A stretch of DNA of 34,453 nt from an uncultured Clostridium sp. (GTDB taxonomy: Bacteria > Bacillota > Clostridia > Lachnospirales > Lachnospiraceae), in the NCBI GenBank assembly GCA_900543885.1, contig UQTA01000033.1:1-34453 (forward strand). Direction: 5' to 3'. The position numbers were made by a program, and so were the translations under genes. Shown here in pieces: positions 7,525-16,442 of the stretch (position 1 is its first letter; every line of letters begins with the position of its first letter). Under the pieces are notes generated by a model. The model was not told the origin of the DNA. It did not search any database and was given only the letters and a program-made list of their open reading frames with translations.

Positions 7525-8943
7525 ATGTACCAAAAGCGAAGAAATATGGAAAATATGCTGATCTGGCTGATCGATATTTTCTGCATTTTGTGCAGCAGCG
7601 CTCTGGCATTCTGGATTCGGTATGGAATATTATATGGATCGTTTGAACATGGAGATCAGGCGTGGCTTGTATTTACCATGTGCCTGCTGTACATATTGAT
7701 CAATGTATGTGTAAATTTTAATCATCATTTTTTCCGGCGTGGCTATTTTGATGAACTGGTCAGTGTGGTCCGGCTGGAAGTTGCCTTAGCGATCTGCTGG
7801 ATCGTGCTTCTGTATGTGATGCACCGGAGTACGGAGTTATCCCGTCTTGTGTTTGGTTATTTTGTTGTTACGGATACCATCCTTATGTATATAGGAAGGA
7901 TCTGCTTCAAACAGTATATGACCCGTGTCTATAAATACAGCAAACACAGCAGCCATTTGCTCCTTGTGACCAGTTCCGGCAAAGCCGGGGCGCTGATCGA
8001 TAATCTGATCGCATACAAGGAATGGAACCGTGTGCTTAGTGGTCTTGTATTTTTGGATAAGGATGAATCGGGTATGGAGTTTATGGGATATCCGGTGGTA
8101 GCATCCAGGGATACTATGATGGATTATGTGATCCATAATGAGATCGATGAAGTGTTTATTGCTTATACAGATGGAGTGGAACAGTCTGTTTTAAAAAGCT
8201 GGGTTTCTGAGCTGGAACAGATGGGCATTATTGTAGATGTAAATATTGATGCCTTTGATCTGTTGGGCCACGGAAATAAGAATTTGAACCAGGTGGGAAA
8301 GTACGCAGTGGTTACTTTTGCCAGAAATATTATTTCCACAAGAGGACTGATCATGAAGCGGCTTCTGGATATTGCAGGCGCTCTGGTGGGAATGGTTATT
8401 TTGGGAATTGCCACCATCTTTGTTGCACCGGCTATTAAGCTGGAATCTCCGGGACCGGTATTTTTTGGTCAGACCCGTATTGGAAAGAATGGCCGCCGTT
8501 TTACCTTCTATAAATTCCGCTCTATGTACCAGGATGCAGAGCAGCGCAAGAAGGATCTGATGGCGAAAAATGAAGTCCATGGTCTGATGTTTAAGATGGA
8601 GAATGATCCCCGTATTACGAAGGTTGGAAAGTTTATCCGCAAGACCAGTATTGATGAACTGCCCCAGTTCTGGAATATTTTAAAGGGTGATATGAGCCTG
8701 GTGGGAACCAGACCGCCTACGGTGGATGAGTTTGAGCGCTATGAGGCGAAGCATAAGTGCCGCCTGAGTATGACTCCGGGACTGACCGGTCTGTGGCAGG
8801 TAAGCGGCCGCAGTGATATTAAGGATTTTGATGAAGTGGTTCAGCTGGATATGCAGTATATTGATAACTGGAGTATTTTAAAGGATATTAAGATCCTTTT
8901 GATGACAGTGGGAATTGTTATTACAGGCAAAGGTTCCAGATAG
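7525..8943 (+). CDS. CpsE/WcaJ-like undecaprenyl-phosphate sugar phosphotransferase
   Basis: This enzyme starts polysaccharide assembly by moving a hexose-1-phosphate from a nucleotide sugar to undecaprenyl phosphate on the inner membrane face. The 472 residues comprise four N-terminal membrane helices (about 10-125), a nucleotide-binding-like middle domain (about 145-255), a fifth hydrophobic segment (about 282-305) and the C-terminal catalytic domain with KFRSM, ELPQFWNILKGDMSLVGTRPP and LTGLWQVSGRSDI. The GTRPPTVDEFERY variant resembles streptococcal Cps2E/CpsE glucose-1-phosphate transferases, so glucose is a reasonable guess for the substrate. GGGGAGAAG ends about seven bases before the ATG. 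It leads the operon with wzz and yfhO. A second, different enzyme of the same class and length lies at 29413. Confidence 0.92.
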   Translation: MYQKRRNMENMLIWLIDIFCILCSSALAFWIRYGILYGSFEHGDQAWLVFTMCLLYILINVCVNFNHHFFRRGYFDELVSVVRLEVALAICWIVLLYVMHRSTELSRLVFGYFVVTDTILMYIGRICFKQYMTRVYKYSKHSSHLLLVTSSGKAGALIDNLIAYKEWNRVLSGLVFLDKDESGMEFMGYPVVASRDTMMDYVIHNEIDEVFIAYTDGVEQSVLKSWVSELEQMGIIVDVNIDAFDLLGHGNKNLNQVGKYAVVTFARNIISTRGLIMKRLLDIAGALVGMVILGIATIFVAPAIKLESPGPVFFGQTRIGKNGRRFTFYKFRSMYQDAEQRKKDLMAKNEVHGLMFKMENDPRITKVGKFIRKTSIDELPQFWNILKGDMSLVGTRPPTVDEFERYEAKHKCRLSMTPGLTGLWQVSGRSDIKDFDEVVQLDMQYIDNWSILKDIKILLMTVGIVITGKGSR

Positions 8944-8950
8944 CAAGAAT

Positions 8951-8974
8951 GTAACAGTTCAACCTTGCTGTTAC
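8951..8974 (+). other. Intercistronic hairpin before wzz-like gene
   Basis: GTAACAG (8951-8957) and CTGTTAC (8968-8974) form a perfect 7-bp stem with a 10-base loop. There is no T run, so it is more likely an mRNA stability or translation element than a terminator. Confidence 0.4.
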
Positions 8975-9001
8975 TGTAAAATAAACAATAAGGAGAAAGT
9001 G

Positions 9002-10396
9002 ATGTACACAGAGGATTATGAGCAGGAAATAGACTTAAAGGATCTGTTGTTTGTATTATTATACAGATGGAGAATCCTCCTTCTGGCCGCAGTGATCGGA
9101 GCAGCCCTTTTAGGTGGATATAAGGGAGTAAAGGGAAATCCCGTTGAAACCGATCTGCCACAGACAGAAAGTTACCAGGAAGAAGTGGAAAATTATAAAA
9201 AAGAGAAATTGGCGTTGGAGACTTCCATTGAAAATCTGCAAAACAGCATGGAAGAGCAGAGCAATTATCTGGCAGAGGCTCCGCTGATGCAGATCAATCC
9301 TTATAAGGAAGCTTTTTCTTCCGCAGATGTTCTGGTGGAGATTTCTGATATCCGGGATCGTGGACTGGGAAGTTTGTTAAATGCATTTGAGAACGGCCTT
9401 AGAAATGGTGATTATATTCAGAAGACCGCCCAGACAATGGAAACAGAGGAACGTTATGTAAGGGAGACCATCCGTGTGAACAACAATCTGGGAATGGATG
9501 AGACTAATGCTCCTGGTCTTGTACTTGAGACACAGAATGAAGCTGCTTCCAGAGGGATCCTTCATATTTCAGTGGTAGGACCAGATAAGGATTACACAGA
9601 AGCTGTGATGAAGAGTGCTTTGGATCAGGTGGAGGAACTTCATAACCGGTTTGAAACAGAGCTGAAGGAACACCAGATCCGTGTTCTGAACCAGTCTTCT
9701 GGTGAGCAGGTAGACAGAGATCTTTTAAATCAGCAGCAGACCGTGCGGAACAATGTAGCAGCCCTTCAGCAAACAGAGAAGGATCTGAATACAAGTCTGG
9801 ATGGTTTAGAGGAACCGGCTGATCATACTTCTGTGACAGGTTCTTCTAAGGATGTTATTAAATATGTGATCATAGGCTTTTTGGCAGGTGGTTTTGTATC
9901 TGTCTGCGCAGTAGCTGGCTTGTATATTATGGGAGATAAGGTTACTTCTGATAAGGAGATCATGAACCGTTTCCATATTAAGAGTCTGGGAGCATTTTCT
10001 GTTGTTCCGAAGAAGCGCATGTTTGGCTTTATTGACAGCTGGCTGCGTCGTCTGGCTGGTGATGATAAGATCTGGCCGGATGATGTGATCTATGAGATGA
10101 TCGAGGCTAACGCGGCAAATTATGCAGAAGGTAAGAAGGCTTTGTTTGTAACAGGTCTTGCTTCACAGGAGCAGATGGCACAGGTGTGTGAACATCTGAA
10201 AGCAGCGCTTCCACAGACCCAGATCGTAAGTGAGAGAAATCTGGTAGAAAGTGCGTCTGCCCGCAGAAAACTGGCAGAGGCGCAGGGAGTGATCCTGGTA
10301 GAAGAAAGAGGTAATTCTAAGTATTCTGTGATCGCTCAGGAGCTGGAATTAGCGAAAAATGTAAACACAGATGTGATCGGTGTGATCGTAGCATAA
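9002..10396 (+). CDS. Wzz-type chain-length/co-polymerase protein fused to a degenerate BY-kinase-like domain
   Basis: The protein has 464 residues from the ATG at 9002, chosen because AAGGAG precedes it at about 8990 and an upstream extension of the frame has no ribosome site. A short cytoplasmic N-terminus leads to TM1 (about 25-39), a coiled-coil-rich extracytoplasmic region (about 60-280) and TM2 (about 286-312). This is the layout of Wzz/CapA polysaccharide co-polymerases that set chain length. After TM2, residues 360-464 resemble the core of a CpsD-type tyrosine kinase: KALFVTG where the P-loop strand should be, then GVILVEERGNSKYSVIAQEL and NTDVIGVIVA. The P-loop glycines and lysine are replaced by LASQEQMA and there is no Tyr cluster, so kinase activity is unlikely. 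A strong terminator follows the gene. Confidence 0.82.
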   Translation: MYTEDYEQEIDLKDLLFVLLYRWRILLLAAVIGAALLGGYKGVKGNPVETDLPQTESYQEEVENYKKEKLALETSIENLQNSMEEQSNYLAEAPLMQINPYKEAFSSADVLVEISDIRDRGLGSLLNAFENGLRNGDYIQKTAQTMETEERYVRETIRVNNNLGMDETNAPGLVLETQNEAASRGILHISVVGPDKDYTEAVMKSALDQVEELHNRFETELKEHQIRVLNQSSGEQVDRDLLNQQQTVRNNVAALQQTEKDLNTSLDGLEEPADHTSVTGSSKDVIKYVIIGFLAGGFVSVCAVAGLYIMGDKVTSDKEIMNRFHIKSLGAFSVVPKKRMFGFIDSWLRRLAGDDKIWPDDVIYEMIEANAANYAEGKKALFVTGLASQEQMAQVCEHLKAALPQTQIVSERNLVESASARRKLAEAQGVILVEERGNSKYSVIAQELELAKNVNTDVIGVIVA

Positions 10397-10400
10397 AGGA

Positions 10401-10448
10401 AAAAAGCACTGCGGGCGCAAAGAAGATAAAAGCGTTGCAGTGCTTTTT
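10401..10448 (+). terminator. Strong intrinsic terminator between wzz-like gene and yfhO
   Basis: AAAAAGCACTGC (10401-10412) pairs with GCAGTGC plus five T residues (10437-10448), and inner CGC/GCG pairs extend the stem. It lies five bases after the wzz stop and only 33 bases before the yfhO ATG, leaving little room for a separate promoter. Confidence 0.88.
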
Positions 10449-10481
10449 AACATTTTAATATAAGGGAGAAAGAGATTTGGT

Positions 10482-13010
10482 ATGACAAAGAAAGCAAAGG
10501 CGGCGTTATATAGTTTTGTATTTTTAGCTACCATTATGCTTATGGTGATCCTGTGTTATTTAAAAGGGATTGTTCCTTTTGGCACAAAAGGATCCATGGC
10601 GATTATGGATGCACAGATCCAGTATCTTGATTTTTTTGCTTATTTTAAAGATGTGTTAAATGGAACGCAGAAAATCGGGTACAGTTTTAACCGAACAATG
10701 GGCGGTGGAAATATAGCGGTATTTTCTTATTATCTGGCATCGCCCTTTAATTTACTGGTGGCTTTTTTCAGAAAGGATCAGATCCAGGCATTTTTTACCA
10801 TTGTTGTGATCCTGAAATTAGCAATGTGTTCACTGACCTGCAGTATTTTCTTAAGAAACCGTTTTGAAAATCTGGAAGCAGCGATCATAGCTGTATTATC
10901 TTTAGGCTATGGTTTGATGGAATACAATATGGACCAGGCAAGTAATATTATGTGGCTGGATGGAGTATATATGCTGCCGCTGATCTTACTGGGAGTTTCT
11001 AAGCTGGTCCGTGAAAATAAGAAAGCCTTTTTGATGGGGGCTGCAGGAATTGCCCTTTTACTTAACTGGTATGCAGCGGCTATTGACTTCTTGTTTTCGG
11101 CCATCTGGTTTTTGTATGAGGTGATTTTGATCACTCCATTGGAAAAGTCTAATATAAAGCAGATGGTCCTTTATGGTGTCCGTTATTGCATTGCCATGGG
11201 AACGGCACTGTTTATTGGCGCAGCGCTATTTTGGCCTTCTGTGATCGCTATGTCAGACGGAAAAGGAAGCATCAACTGGTCTCCTATATTTGGTGTTTTT
11301 GGCTGGGGAAATATTTTTTCTTTTATTCAAAGACTGGAGATCGGTTCTAAAAGTGAGTATGGGAATCCTGCTTTTTACTGTGGAAGTATGGCAGTGCTGG
11401 GCTGTATGATCGGCATTTTGTGTAAAAAGCTGGAAAAGAGAAAGAAAACGCTGCAGATCACCTTTCTGTTATTTGTTTTATCTCTGTTCTATATTCCGGC
11501 CTTTACATGGGTGTTCAGTTTATTAAAGTATGCAGGAAGTTACTGGTACCGGTATGGCTATATTGGAACGATGGCTTTGATCGCGATATCGGCTGATATT
11601 TTTGCCTTCCGGAAAGAAACAGGAATCGACAGAAAAGATATGTGGAAGGGTCAGGCTGCTTTATTTTTGATACTGTCCTTTATGGAGTATGTAAGACCAC
11701 TGGCGAAGCCTTTTAACCTGTATATGACCATAACGGCGTTCTGGTTTACCCTTCTTTTCCTGGATATTCACATCAGCTGCCGCAAAAAGGTGTTAAAGTG
11801 GGCTACAACGTTCTGTCTGGTTCTGACTGTTTCTATGGAACTGGTTTATAACGGAAAGCTGACTCTTGGGTTGGATGGTCAGGTGGAACATTTTAGAAAT
11901 TATACAAGGGAAGAAGAAAGACTGGTTTCCCAGGTGAAAGAACGGGATGGGGGATTTTACCGTATGCATGAGACCAGCACCCGTTCTGTGGATGGAAGTA
12001 AACTGACAGCGAATTATAATGAGGGACTGGCGTATGACTATCATTCCGTCAGCGGTTATACTTCAGATCCAGATGTAAGTCAGCTGGAATTTTTAGATAA
12101 GTTGGGTTACAAATTTTCAGGGGATGTAATGGCAGTTGCCAATACTTCTGTACTGGGAGCGGACAGTATTCTGGGAGTGAAGTATCTTCTTTCTTCTTAT
12201 GATATCCCAGGCTGGGAAAAAATAGAGGATATAGAACCAGGGAATGGGAAGAACGTGTATTATAACCCTTATGCATTGCCCATGGCATTTACTTATACGT
12301 CTTCTTTGCAGCTGCCGGATGCAGAGGAAACAGATGAGCTTTTGTATCAGAACCAGGTATACAGTTATCTTTCAGGACAAAATGTGGAAGTAAATAAAAA
12401 AATCGATACACAGCTGCAGACAGATGCCAATACAGTATCCTGTGATGTGCCTTATCAGGCGGCACCGGTGTATGGATATTTTAACATGAAGGATGATAAG
12501 AGCGGAAAATTCTGTGTAAATGATCAGCTTGTGACTCTTTATAATAGCTGGATCGCTCCAAGAGTTTCCTATGTTCCACAGAATCCGGAGGAATCATCGG
12601 TTCATGTTCATTTGGATGAGGATCAAATTGAAAACAGCGTGGAAAACGCAGCTTTTTACTATACGGATCTGGAAACACTTAAAAATGTAACACAGGAGCT
12701 TAAGAGCAGGGAAGAAACAGGACTGACTATAAAGGATGGCTCTGTTTCTGGAATTGTAAAGAATCCTCAGAATCTGGATCGGTTATATCTGTCGATTCCT
12801 TATGATAAAGGCTGGAATGTGAAGGTAAATGGTAAAAAAGTAAAACCGGAGCTGATCGGAGACTGTATGATGTCACTGCCTATTAACGCAGGAGAAAATA
12901 CTATTGAAATGAAGTACCATGTTCAGGGATTATATGCAGGTATTGCAATGTCAGTTGTTGGCGCAGCTTTCTGGGGCATAACTGTATGGTATGAGAGAAA
13001 GCGCAGGTAA
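10482..13010 (+). CDS. yfhO: YfhO-family multi-spanning membrane glycosyltransferase
   Basis: 842 residues. Ten or more hydrophobic segments fill residues 1-460, followed by a soluble extracytoplasmic region (about 470-815) and a final membrane helix. Early loops carry a DAQIQYLDFFAYFKDVLNG block and FNRTMGGGN, typical of the YfhO family. In Bacillus, YfhO acts outside the membrane, transferring a sugar from a polyprenyl-phosphate donor made by CsbB onto lipoteichoic acid. A CsbB/GtrB-like enzyme is present at 25090, so a similar pairing is plausible. GGGAGAAAG lies about a dozen bases before the ATG. Expression probably depends on passing the terminator at 10401-10448. The polymer acceptor and the sugar are unknown. 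Confidence 0.85.
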   Translation: MTKKAKAALYSFVFLATIMLMVILCYLKGIVPFGTKGSMAIMDAQIQYLDFFAYFKDVLNGTQKIGYSFNRTMGGGNIAVFSYYLASPFNLLVAFFRKDQIQAFFTIVVILKLAMCSLTCSIFLRNRFENLEAAIIAVLSLGYGLMEYNMDQASNIMWLDGVYMLPLILLGVSKLVRENKKAFLMGAAGIALLLNWYAAAIDFLFSAIWFLYEVILITPLEKSNIKQMVLYGVRYCIAMGTALFIGAALFWPSVIAMSDGKGSINWSPIFGVFGWGNIFSFIQRLEIGSKSEYGNPAFYCGSMAVLGCMIGILCKKLEKRKKTLQITFLLFVLSLFYIPAFTWVFSLLKYAGSYWYRYGYIGTMALIAISADIFAFRKETGIDRKDMWKGQAALFLILSFMEYVRPLAKPFNLYMTITAFWFTLLFLDIHISCRKKVLKWATTFCLVLTVSMELVYNGKLTLGLDGQVEHFRNYTREEERLVSQVKERDGGFYRMHETSTRSVDGSKLTANYNEGLAYDYHSVSGYTSDPDVSQLEFLDKLGYKFSGDVMAVANTSVLGADSILGVKYLLSSYDIPGWEKIEDIEPGNGKNVYYNPYALPMAFTYTSSLQLPDAEETDELLYQNQVYSYLSGQNVEVNKKIDTQLQTDANTVSCDVPYQAAPVYGYFNMKDDKSGKFCVNDQLVTLYNSWIAPRVSYVPQNPEESSVHVHLDEDQIENSVENAAFYYTDLETLKNVTQELKSREETGLTIKDGSVSGIVKNPQNLDRLYLSIPYDKGWNVKVNGKKVKPELIGDCMMSLPINAGENTIEMKYHVQGLYAGIAMSVVGAAFWGITVWYERKRR

Positions 13011-13083
13011 GAGCAGGAAGATGCTGTATACCGCCGCAAAAAATTCCAAGAGTACATCTGGAACAGAAGGAGAAAGTAAGAAA

Positions 13084-14787
13084 ATGGAAGTCCAATTACA
13101 AAGTGTATTAGTTCCTCAGGATGGAATATGCGGTATTACAGACATGTATTACCATGATGCCTTTGGCAGGCTTACATTTGACGGTTATTTTAATCTTATT
13201 TATATTGCAAAGCGGAAAAAATATACGAATCTTTCAAAGATAATGCTGAAGATCCGGTTAAGGGGATTTAAGAAACTTATCTTGATGCACAACCAGAAGG
13301 ATATGCAGGAAATAGAGCTGGATGGGGAAAATGAAAAGGAATACGTGATTCCGTTTCCCTATGATCAATATGATGATGGAGTATTTGCCTTTGCTCTGAT
13401 CGTGGAAAACCGGCTTAATTGGGTATTGGAAGGTATGTTCTGGGGTGAGATTGAGGATAGTGCTTTCCGGAAGGTAAATATAGGCATTGATATTTGTACC
13501 TACAGGCGGGAAGGATATATTTCATGAAATCTTCAAAGATGGTATCAGCATATTTTTTCCAATCCCGGCCTTGAGGTATCCCATCACAGCCATATTTTTG
13601 TGATCGATAATGGAAGAACATTAGAGAGTAATGAGCAGGTAAAGGAAATCGTTAAAATACTCAGTGAGAAAGAAAAGCTGGATATTATCCCCAACAGAAA
13701 TGTCGGTGCTTCTGGTGGTTTTACAAGGGGAATGATGGAGATCCTGAACCGAGAAGAGAAAGATGGATATAGCCACATCCTTCTTATGGAAGATGATGCC
13801 GTGATACAGCCGGATCTGTTGGTACGGCTATATGGATTTCTAACTGTTTTAAAAGAAGAGTGGAAGGATATGACAGTGGGAGGCATGCTTCTTCGACTGG
13901 AAAAGCAGGAATACAGCTTCAGCGCAGGTCAGTGGTGGGAAAAGGGAAAAAACACCCCGAACCAGTATTATAATTTTAATCTGACCTATTATGAAAGCGG
14001 GGCCGATCCCTTTGTACTGGAACCTGCCAATGAATATAAACTGTATTCCGGCTGGTGGTGCTGTTGTTATTCTCTGAATACAGTAAGGGAAGATAACCTT
14101 CCGTTCCCATTTTTCCTGTGCCATGATGATATTGAATATGGTATACGGAACCGTGATGCAGGTATCACTTTCTTAAATGGCATTTGCGTATGGCATCGGG
14201 ACATACGGACTGCTATGCCGGAAGTTACGCCCTATTATGATATGAGAAATCTTCTGGTGGAAATAGTACTGCAGGATCATTCTTTCATGGAAGCTTTGAA
14301 CCATACCGTCTGTAAGATGGCGGGAACTTTGTTCAGGTACAGGTATAAAGATGTAAAACTGATTTGTAAGGGTGTCAAAGATTTCTTAAAAGGTCCGGAA
14401 TGGCTCTGGAAACTGGACCCGGAAGAAATGAATGCCCGGTTGTATAAAGAAGCTGAAAAGCTGACTTATATTGATGAGTACAGAGGCGGTAATATACCTC
14501 TTGTAAAACCATGGGATCCGGTTTCAAACTACCTGAAACATGAGGCGGTGGTTATCTGGGATAAAAGGACAGAACGGGCGGTTCTTGTAAAAAGGAATTT
14601 TGTGCAGTTTATGATCTGTATGGGCCATATGCTGGGAACTTTGTTTTGCCTGCTGGTCGGGTATGGAAAGACGGCCAGAAAATACAGGAAAAATATAGGA
14701 AAGTATACAACAAAGGAAGCATGGGAGAAATATTTAACCAGATTTGGAAAGTCCGTTGCTTCTGGTGCGCAAAATGATAAGAAGTGA
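13084..14787 (+). pseudogene. GlfT2-like galactofuranosyltransferase (GT2) split by in-frame TGA
   Basis: A single 568-codon frame is interrupted only at 13525-13527 (TGA, codon 148). The N-terminal part (residues 1-147) is the beta-rich domain seen in GlfT2 proteins, ending VNIGIDICTYRREGYIS. The frame continues NLQRWYQHIFSNPGLEV and into the GT-A domain with VIDNGR, RNVGASGGFTRGM, the metal-binding EDDA (about 236-239), CHDDIEYGIR and VWHRD. GlfT2 enzymes add galactofuranose from UDP-Galf. The start at 13084 follows AAGGAG at 13067-13072. The lost codon could have been CGA (Arg). The enzyme is probably non-functional, since the isolated C-terminal part would start within the GT-A fold, though readthrough or reinitiation (ATG at 13600) cannot be excluded. 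TGA is a normal stop in neighbouring genes. Confidence 0.82.
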
Positions 14788-14843
14788 ACGAGATCAGCAG
14801 TGAGAGCAATGATCAGCGAAAGCAGATAAAAATGCAAAGAATT

Positions 14844-14881
14844 TTGGGGTGCGGTAAATGGTGGACCGCACCCCAATTTTT
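14844..14881 (+). terminator. Terminator of first glycan operon
   Basis: TTGGGGTGCGGT (14844-14855) and ACCGCACCCCAA (14865-14876) form a perfect 12-bp stem followed by five T residues. The convergent minus-strand gene ends at 14880, so the hairpin may partly serve both strands. Confidence 0.9.
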
Positions 14882-15809
14882 AATAGACCGTATAACTTGC
14901 TCGATTCGGTGTATTCGTATCCCCGGTCTCATCCCAGGTCCCGTCTTCTCCGATCCAGTAATACAGATTTTCTGCAAGGGATTTTACGTAACAGTTGTTT
15001 GTCATATATCCGTTTCCATCAAAGTAGTACCATTTTTCTCCGATCTGGCGCCAGCTGTAGGTGGGATAGGAGTTGTCTTTGTAGACGAAACGCCATTTGG
15101 CGCCCACTTTTTTCCAGGTACCGTTGTCACTGTGCCATGCATCTTCCAGGGAAAGAATATAGGTTTCAGAGCCTGTGGACCAGGTGCTGTTCTGGCTGCC
15201 GGCGGTGGTGATGGCGCGGACAGTGAAGGTGTAGGAACCAGCGTTGTTTATATAGTCAGAGAAATCGTAGGAGGTTCCTTTGGGATTTACCGTTGTAATA
15301 GTCTTTCCATCTTTTTTCAGGCAGACTTCGTAGCTGTCACTGCCTTCCACACTGTCCCAGACTGCATTTTCACCGCTCCAGGAAAGATCAGTGATCTTCG
15401 GCAGCTGACCGCCGATACGGGATAAGTAGACCTGCAGGATCAATGTGCTTCCGTCGCTGTCGATTTCAGCACTTTTGTACTGGACATTGCAGCCGGATAA
15501 GGAGAAGGTACGCCGGTTTGGGATGGCAAAACGGTAACCTTCTGCTGCGGAAAGCTCGATTTCTGCGCAGGGCCATTCACCGTAAGTCCAGGTATCGTCA
15601 TCTTTTAAATATTCGCTGCCTTCTACAATAAAGGATTTGCTGGTGGTGGAGGCAGTCAGTGTACCAACCATTTCCCCGCCTTTTGGCGCACCATCCCAGG
15701 TAAAGGAGAGTGGAACAGAGGAAATGGTTTCTTCTCCATAGGCGGAAAATGCCAGTCCCGCACTTAAGCAGGCTGCTGTTACAAGGATACGTAAGTGTTT
15801 TTTCTGCAT
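14880..15809 (-). CDS. Secreted protein with cell-wall-binding repeats
   Basis: 309 residues. A signal peptide (about 1-25: Lys-rich start, hydrophobic core, ending near AYGEE) is followed by an N-terminal domain of unknown fold, a fibronectin-III-like segment (about 135-218: SWSGENAVWDSVEGSDSYEV ... YTFTVRAIT) and C-terminal aromatic repeats (about 222-309: GTWKKVGAKWRF, SWRQIGEKWYYFDGNGYM, NLYYWIGEDGTW) of the choline/glucan-binding CW_binding type. No catalytic domain is recognised. It is probably anchored non-covalently to wall glycan, and its place between two glycan operons suggests, but does not prove, that the local polymer is the ligand. GAAAGGGG precedes the ATG. A promoter lies at 15844-15872 and the gene converges on the terminator at 14844-14881. 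Confidence 0.85.
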   Translation of the reverse strand: MQKKHLRILVTAACLSAGLAFSAYGEETISSVPLSFTWDGAPKGGEMVGTLTASTTSKSFIVEGSEYLKDDDTWTYGEWPCAEIELSAAEGYRFAIPNRRTFSLSGCNVQYKSAEIDSDGSTLILQVYLSRIGGQLPKITDLSWSGENAVWDSVEGSDSYEVCLKKDGKTITTVNPKGTSYDFSDYINNAGSYTFTVRAITTAGSQNSTWSTGSETYILSLEDAWHSDNGTWKKVGAKWRFVYKDNSYPTYSWRQIGEKWYYFDGNGYMTNNCYVKSLAENLYYWIGEDGTWDETGDTNTPNRASYTVY

Positions 15810-15843
15810 AAAAAATATCCCCTTTCTATCAATTGATACTTAT

Positions 15844-15872
15844 AGTGTACCTCATTTAGAAGGGGATGTCTA
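15844..15872 (-). promoter_or_regulatory. Promoter of the 309-residue wall-binding protein
   Basis: On the minus strand: TAGACA (15867-15872), 17-base spacer, TACACT (15844-15849), about 35 bases before the start codon. Confidence 0.55.
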
Positions 15873-15905
15873 AAAATATTTACAGTTTTATGAAAGCTTT
15901 TTTAC

Positions 15906-15945
15906 AATGGGTATTTTTTGGAAAAATTGTGCTATACTACCCATT
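15906..15945 (-). terminator. Inverted repeat at the end of the 104-residue gene
   Basis: AATGGGTA (15906-15913) and TACCCATT (15938-15945) are perfect 8-bp arms overlapping the stop codon at 15944-15946. An inner TTTTT/AAAAA pair adds structure. There is no T run on the minus strand, so terminator function is uncertain. Confidence 0.35.
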
Positions 15946-16258
15946 AGTCAAAAAGAGACTGGATCAGCATTCTGATCATAGAATCGCAGGTGCGGATATG
16001 TAATTCATTTGCACCGATGCAGCGGATGGCAGTTGCCATTAATGTATCTTTTAACTCAGGCTCGCAGATGCTGATCATGTTTGCACAGGATTCTACAATG
16101 GAGTTTAACCGGCCTGCTTTTTCAATAAAGCGGGTGATCTGGTCCTGTGTCAGGAAGAATACGAAGTCAGTCATGGCGTCATCTGGTGTCTGGCTGCAGG
16201 TTACATTGGAAAAAGAATAGGTTTCTTTCAGTTCATTAAGTAATTGATTGATATCCAT
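15944..16258 (-). CDS. Small conserved-looking protein of unknown function
   Basis: 104 residues, predicted mostly alpha-helical, with five Cys residues spread through the chain (NVTCSQTPDD, VESCANMISICEPEL, AIRCIGAN, IRTCDSM). No signal peptide or membrane helix. The ATG at 16258 is preceded by AGAGGAAC, a reasonable ribosome site, and codon use resembles the neighbours, so it looks like a real gene. It is divergent from the secreted glycerophosphodiesterase gene. No family is recognised. The regular helical pattern would fit a small regulatory or adaptor protein, but that is speculation. Confidence 0.7.
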   Translation of the reverse strand: MDINQLLNELKETYSFSNVTCSQTPDDAMTDFVFFLTQDQITRFIEKAGRLNSIVESCANMISICEPELKDTLMATAIRCIGANELHIRTCDSMIRMLIQSLFD

Positions 16259-16442
16259 TTTTGTTCCTCTTTAGTATATAAAATTGGAGGTAAAATCCCC
16301 CTTTTTGTCAGGCCAAAGTTTCTAAATCCTCTTGCAAGTGAGCTGTTATGGGATTTTCAACGTTTGGATTACACTAGTATCATAATATAGGACATCAGAG
16401 CCTATATTTCAAGTGAAAAATTATCTCAGGAAGTGATATTTT

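Noticed and set aside
8951..8974. Relation of the GTAACAG hairpin to the GTTACTG/CAGTAAC intergenic element
   Set aside because: The arms are in a different order and no other sequence is shared, so the similarity is probably chance.
8915..9001. Earlier start for the Wzz-like gene inside the preceding gene
   Set aside because: No ribosome site, and it would translate an intercistronic hairpin. AAGGAG before 9002 is a much better start.
12991..13083. Earlier start for the GlfT2-like gene inside yfhO
   Set aside because: The extension is Ser/Lys-rich, without similarity to the family domain, and AAGGAG clearly precedes 13084.
13525..13527. Use of TGA as a sense codon in this organism
   Set aside because: Several intact genes in the window end at TGA in their expected place (for example 14787, 22882, 24012, 25042, 29279), so the two internal TGA codons look like local mutations.
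16350..16390. A sigma-70-type promoter for the glycerophosphodiesterase gene
   Set aside because: TATCAT/CATAAT-like -10 strings exist, but no -35 at proper spacing was convincing, so it was not listed.
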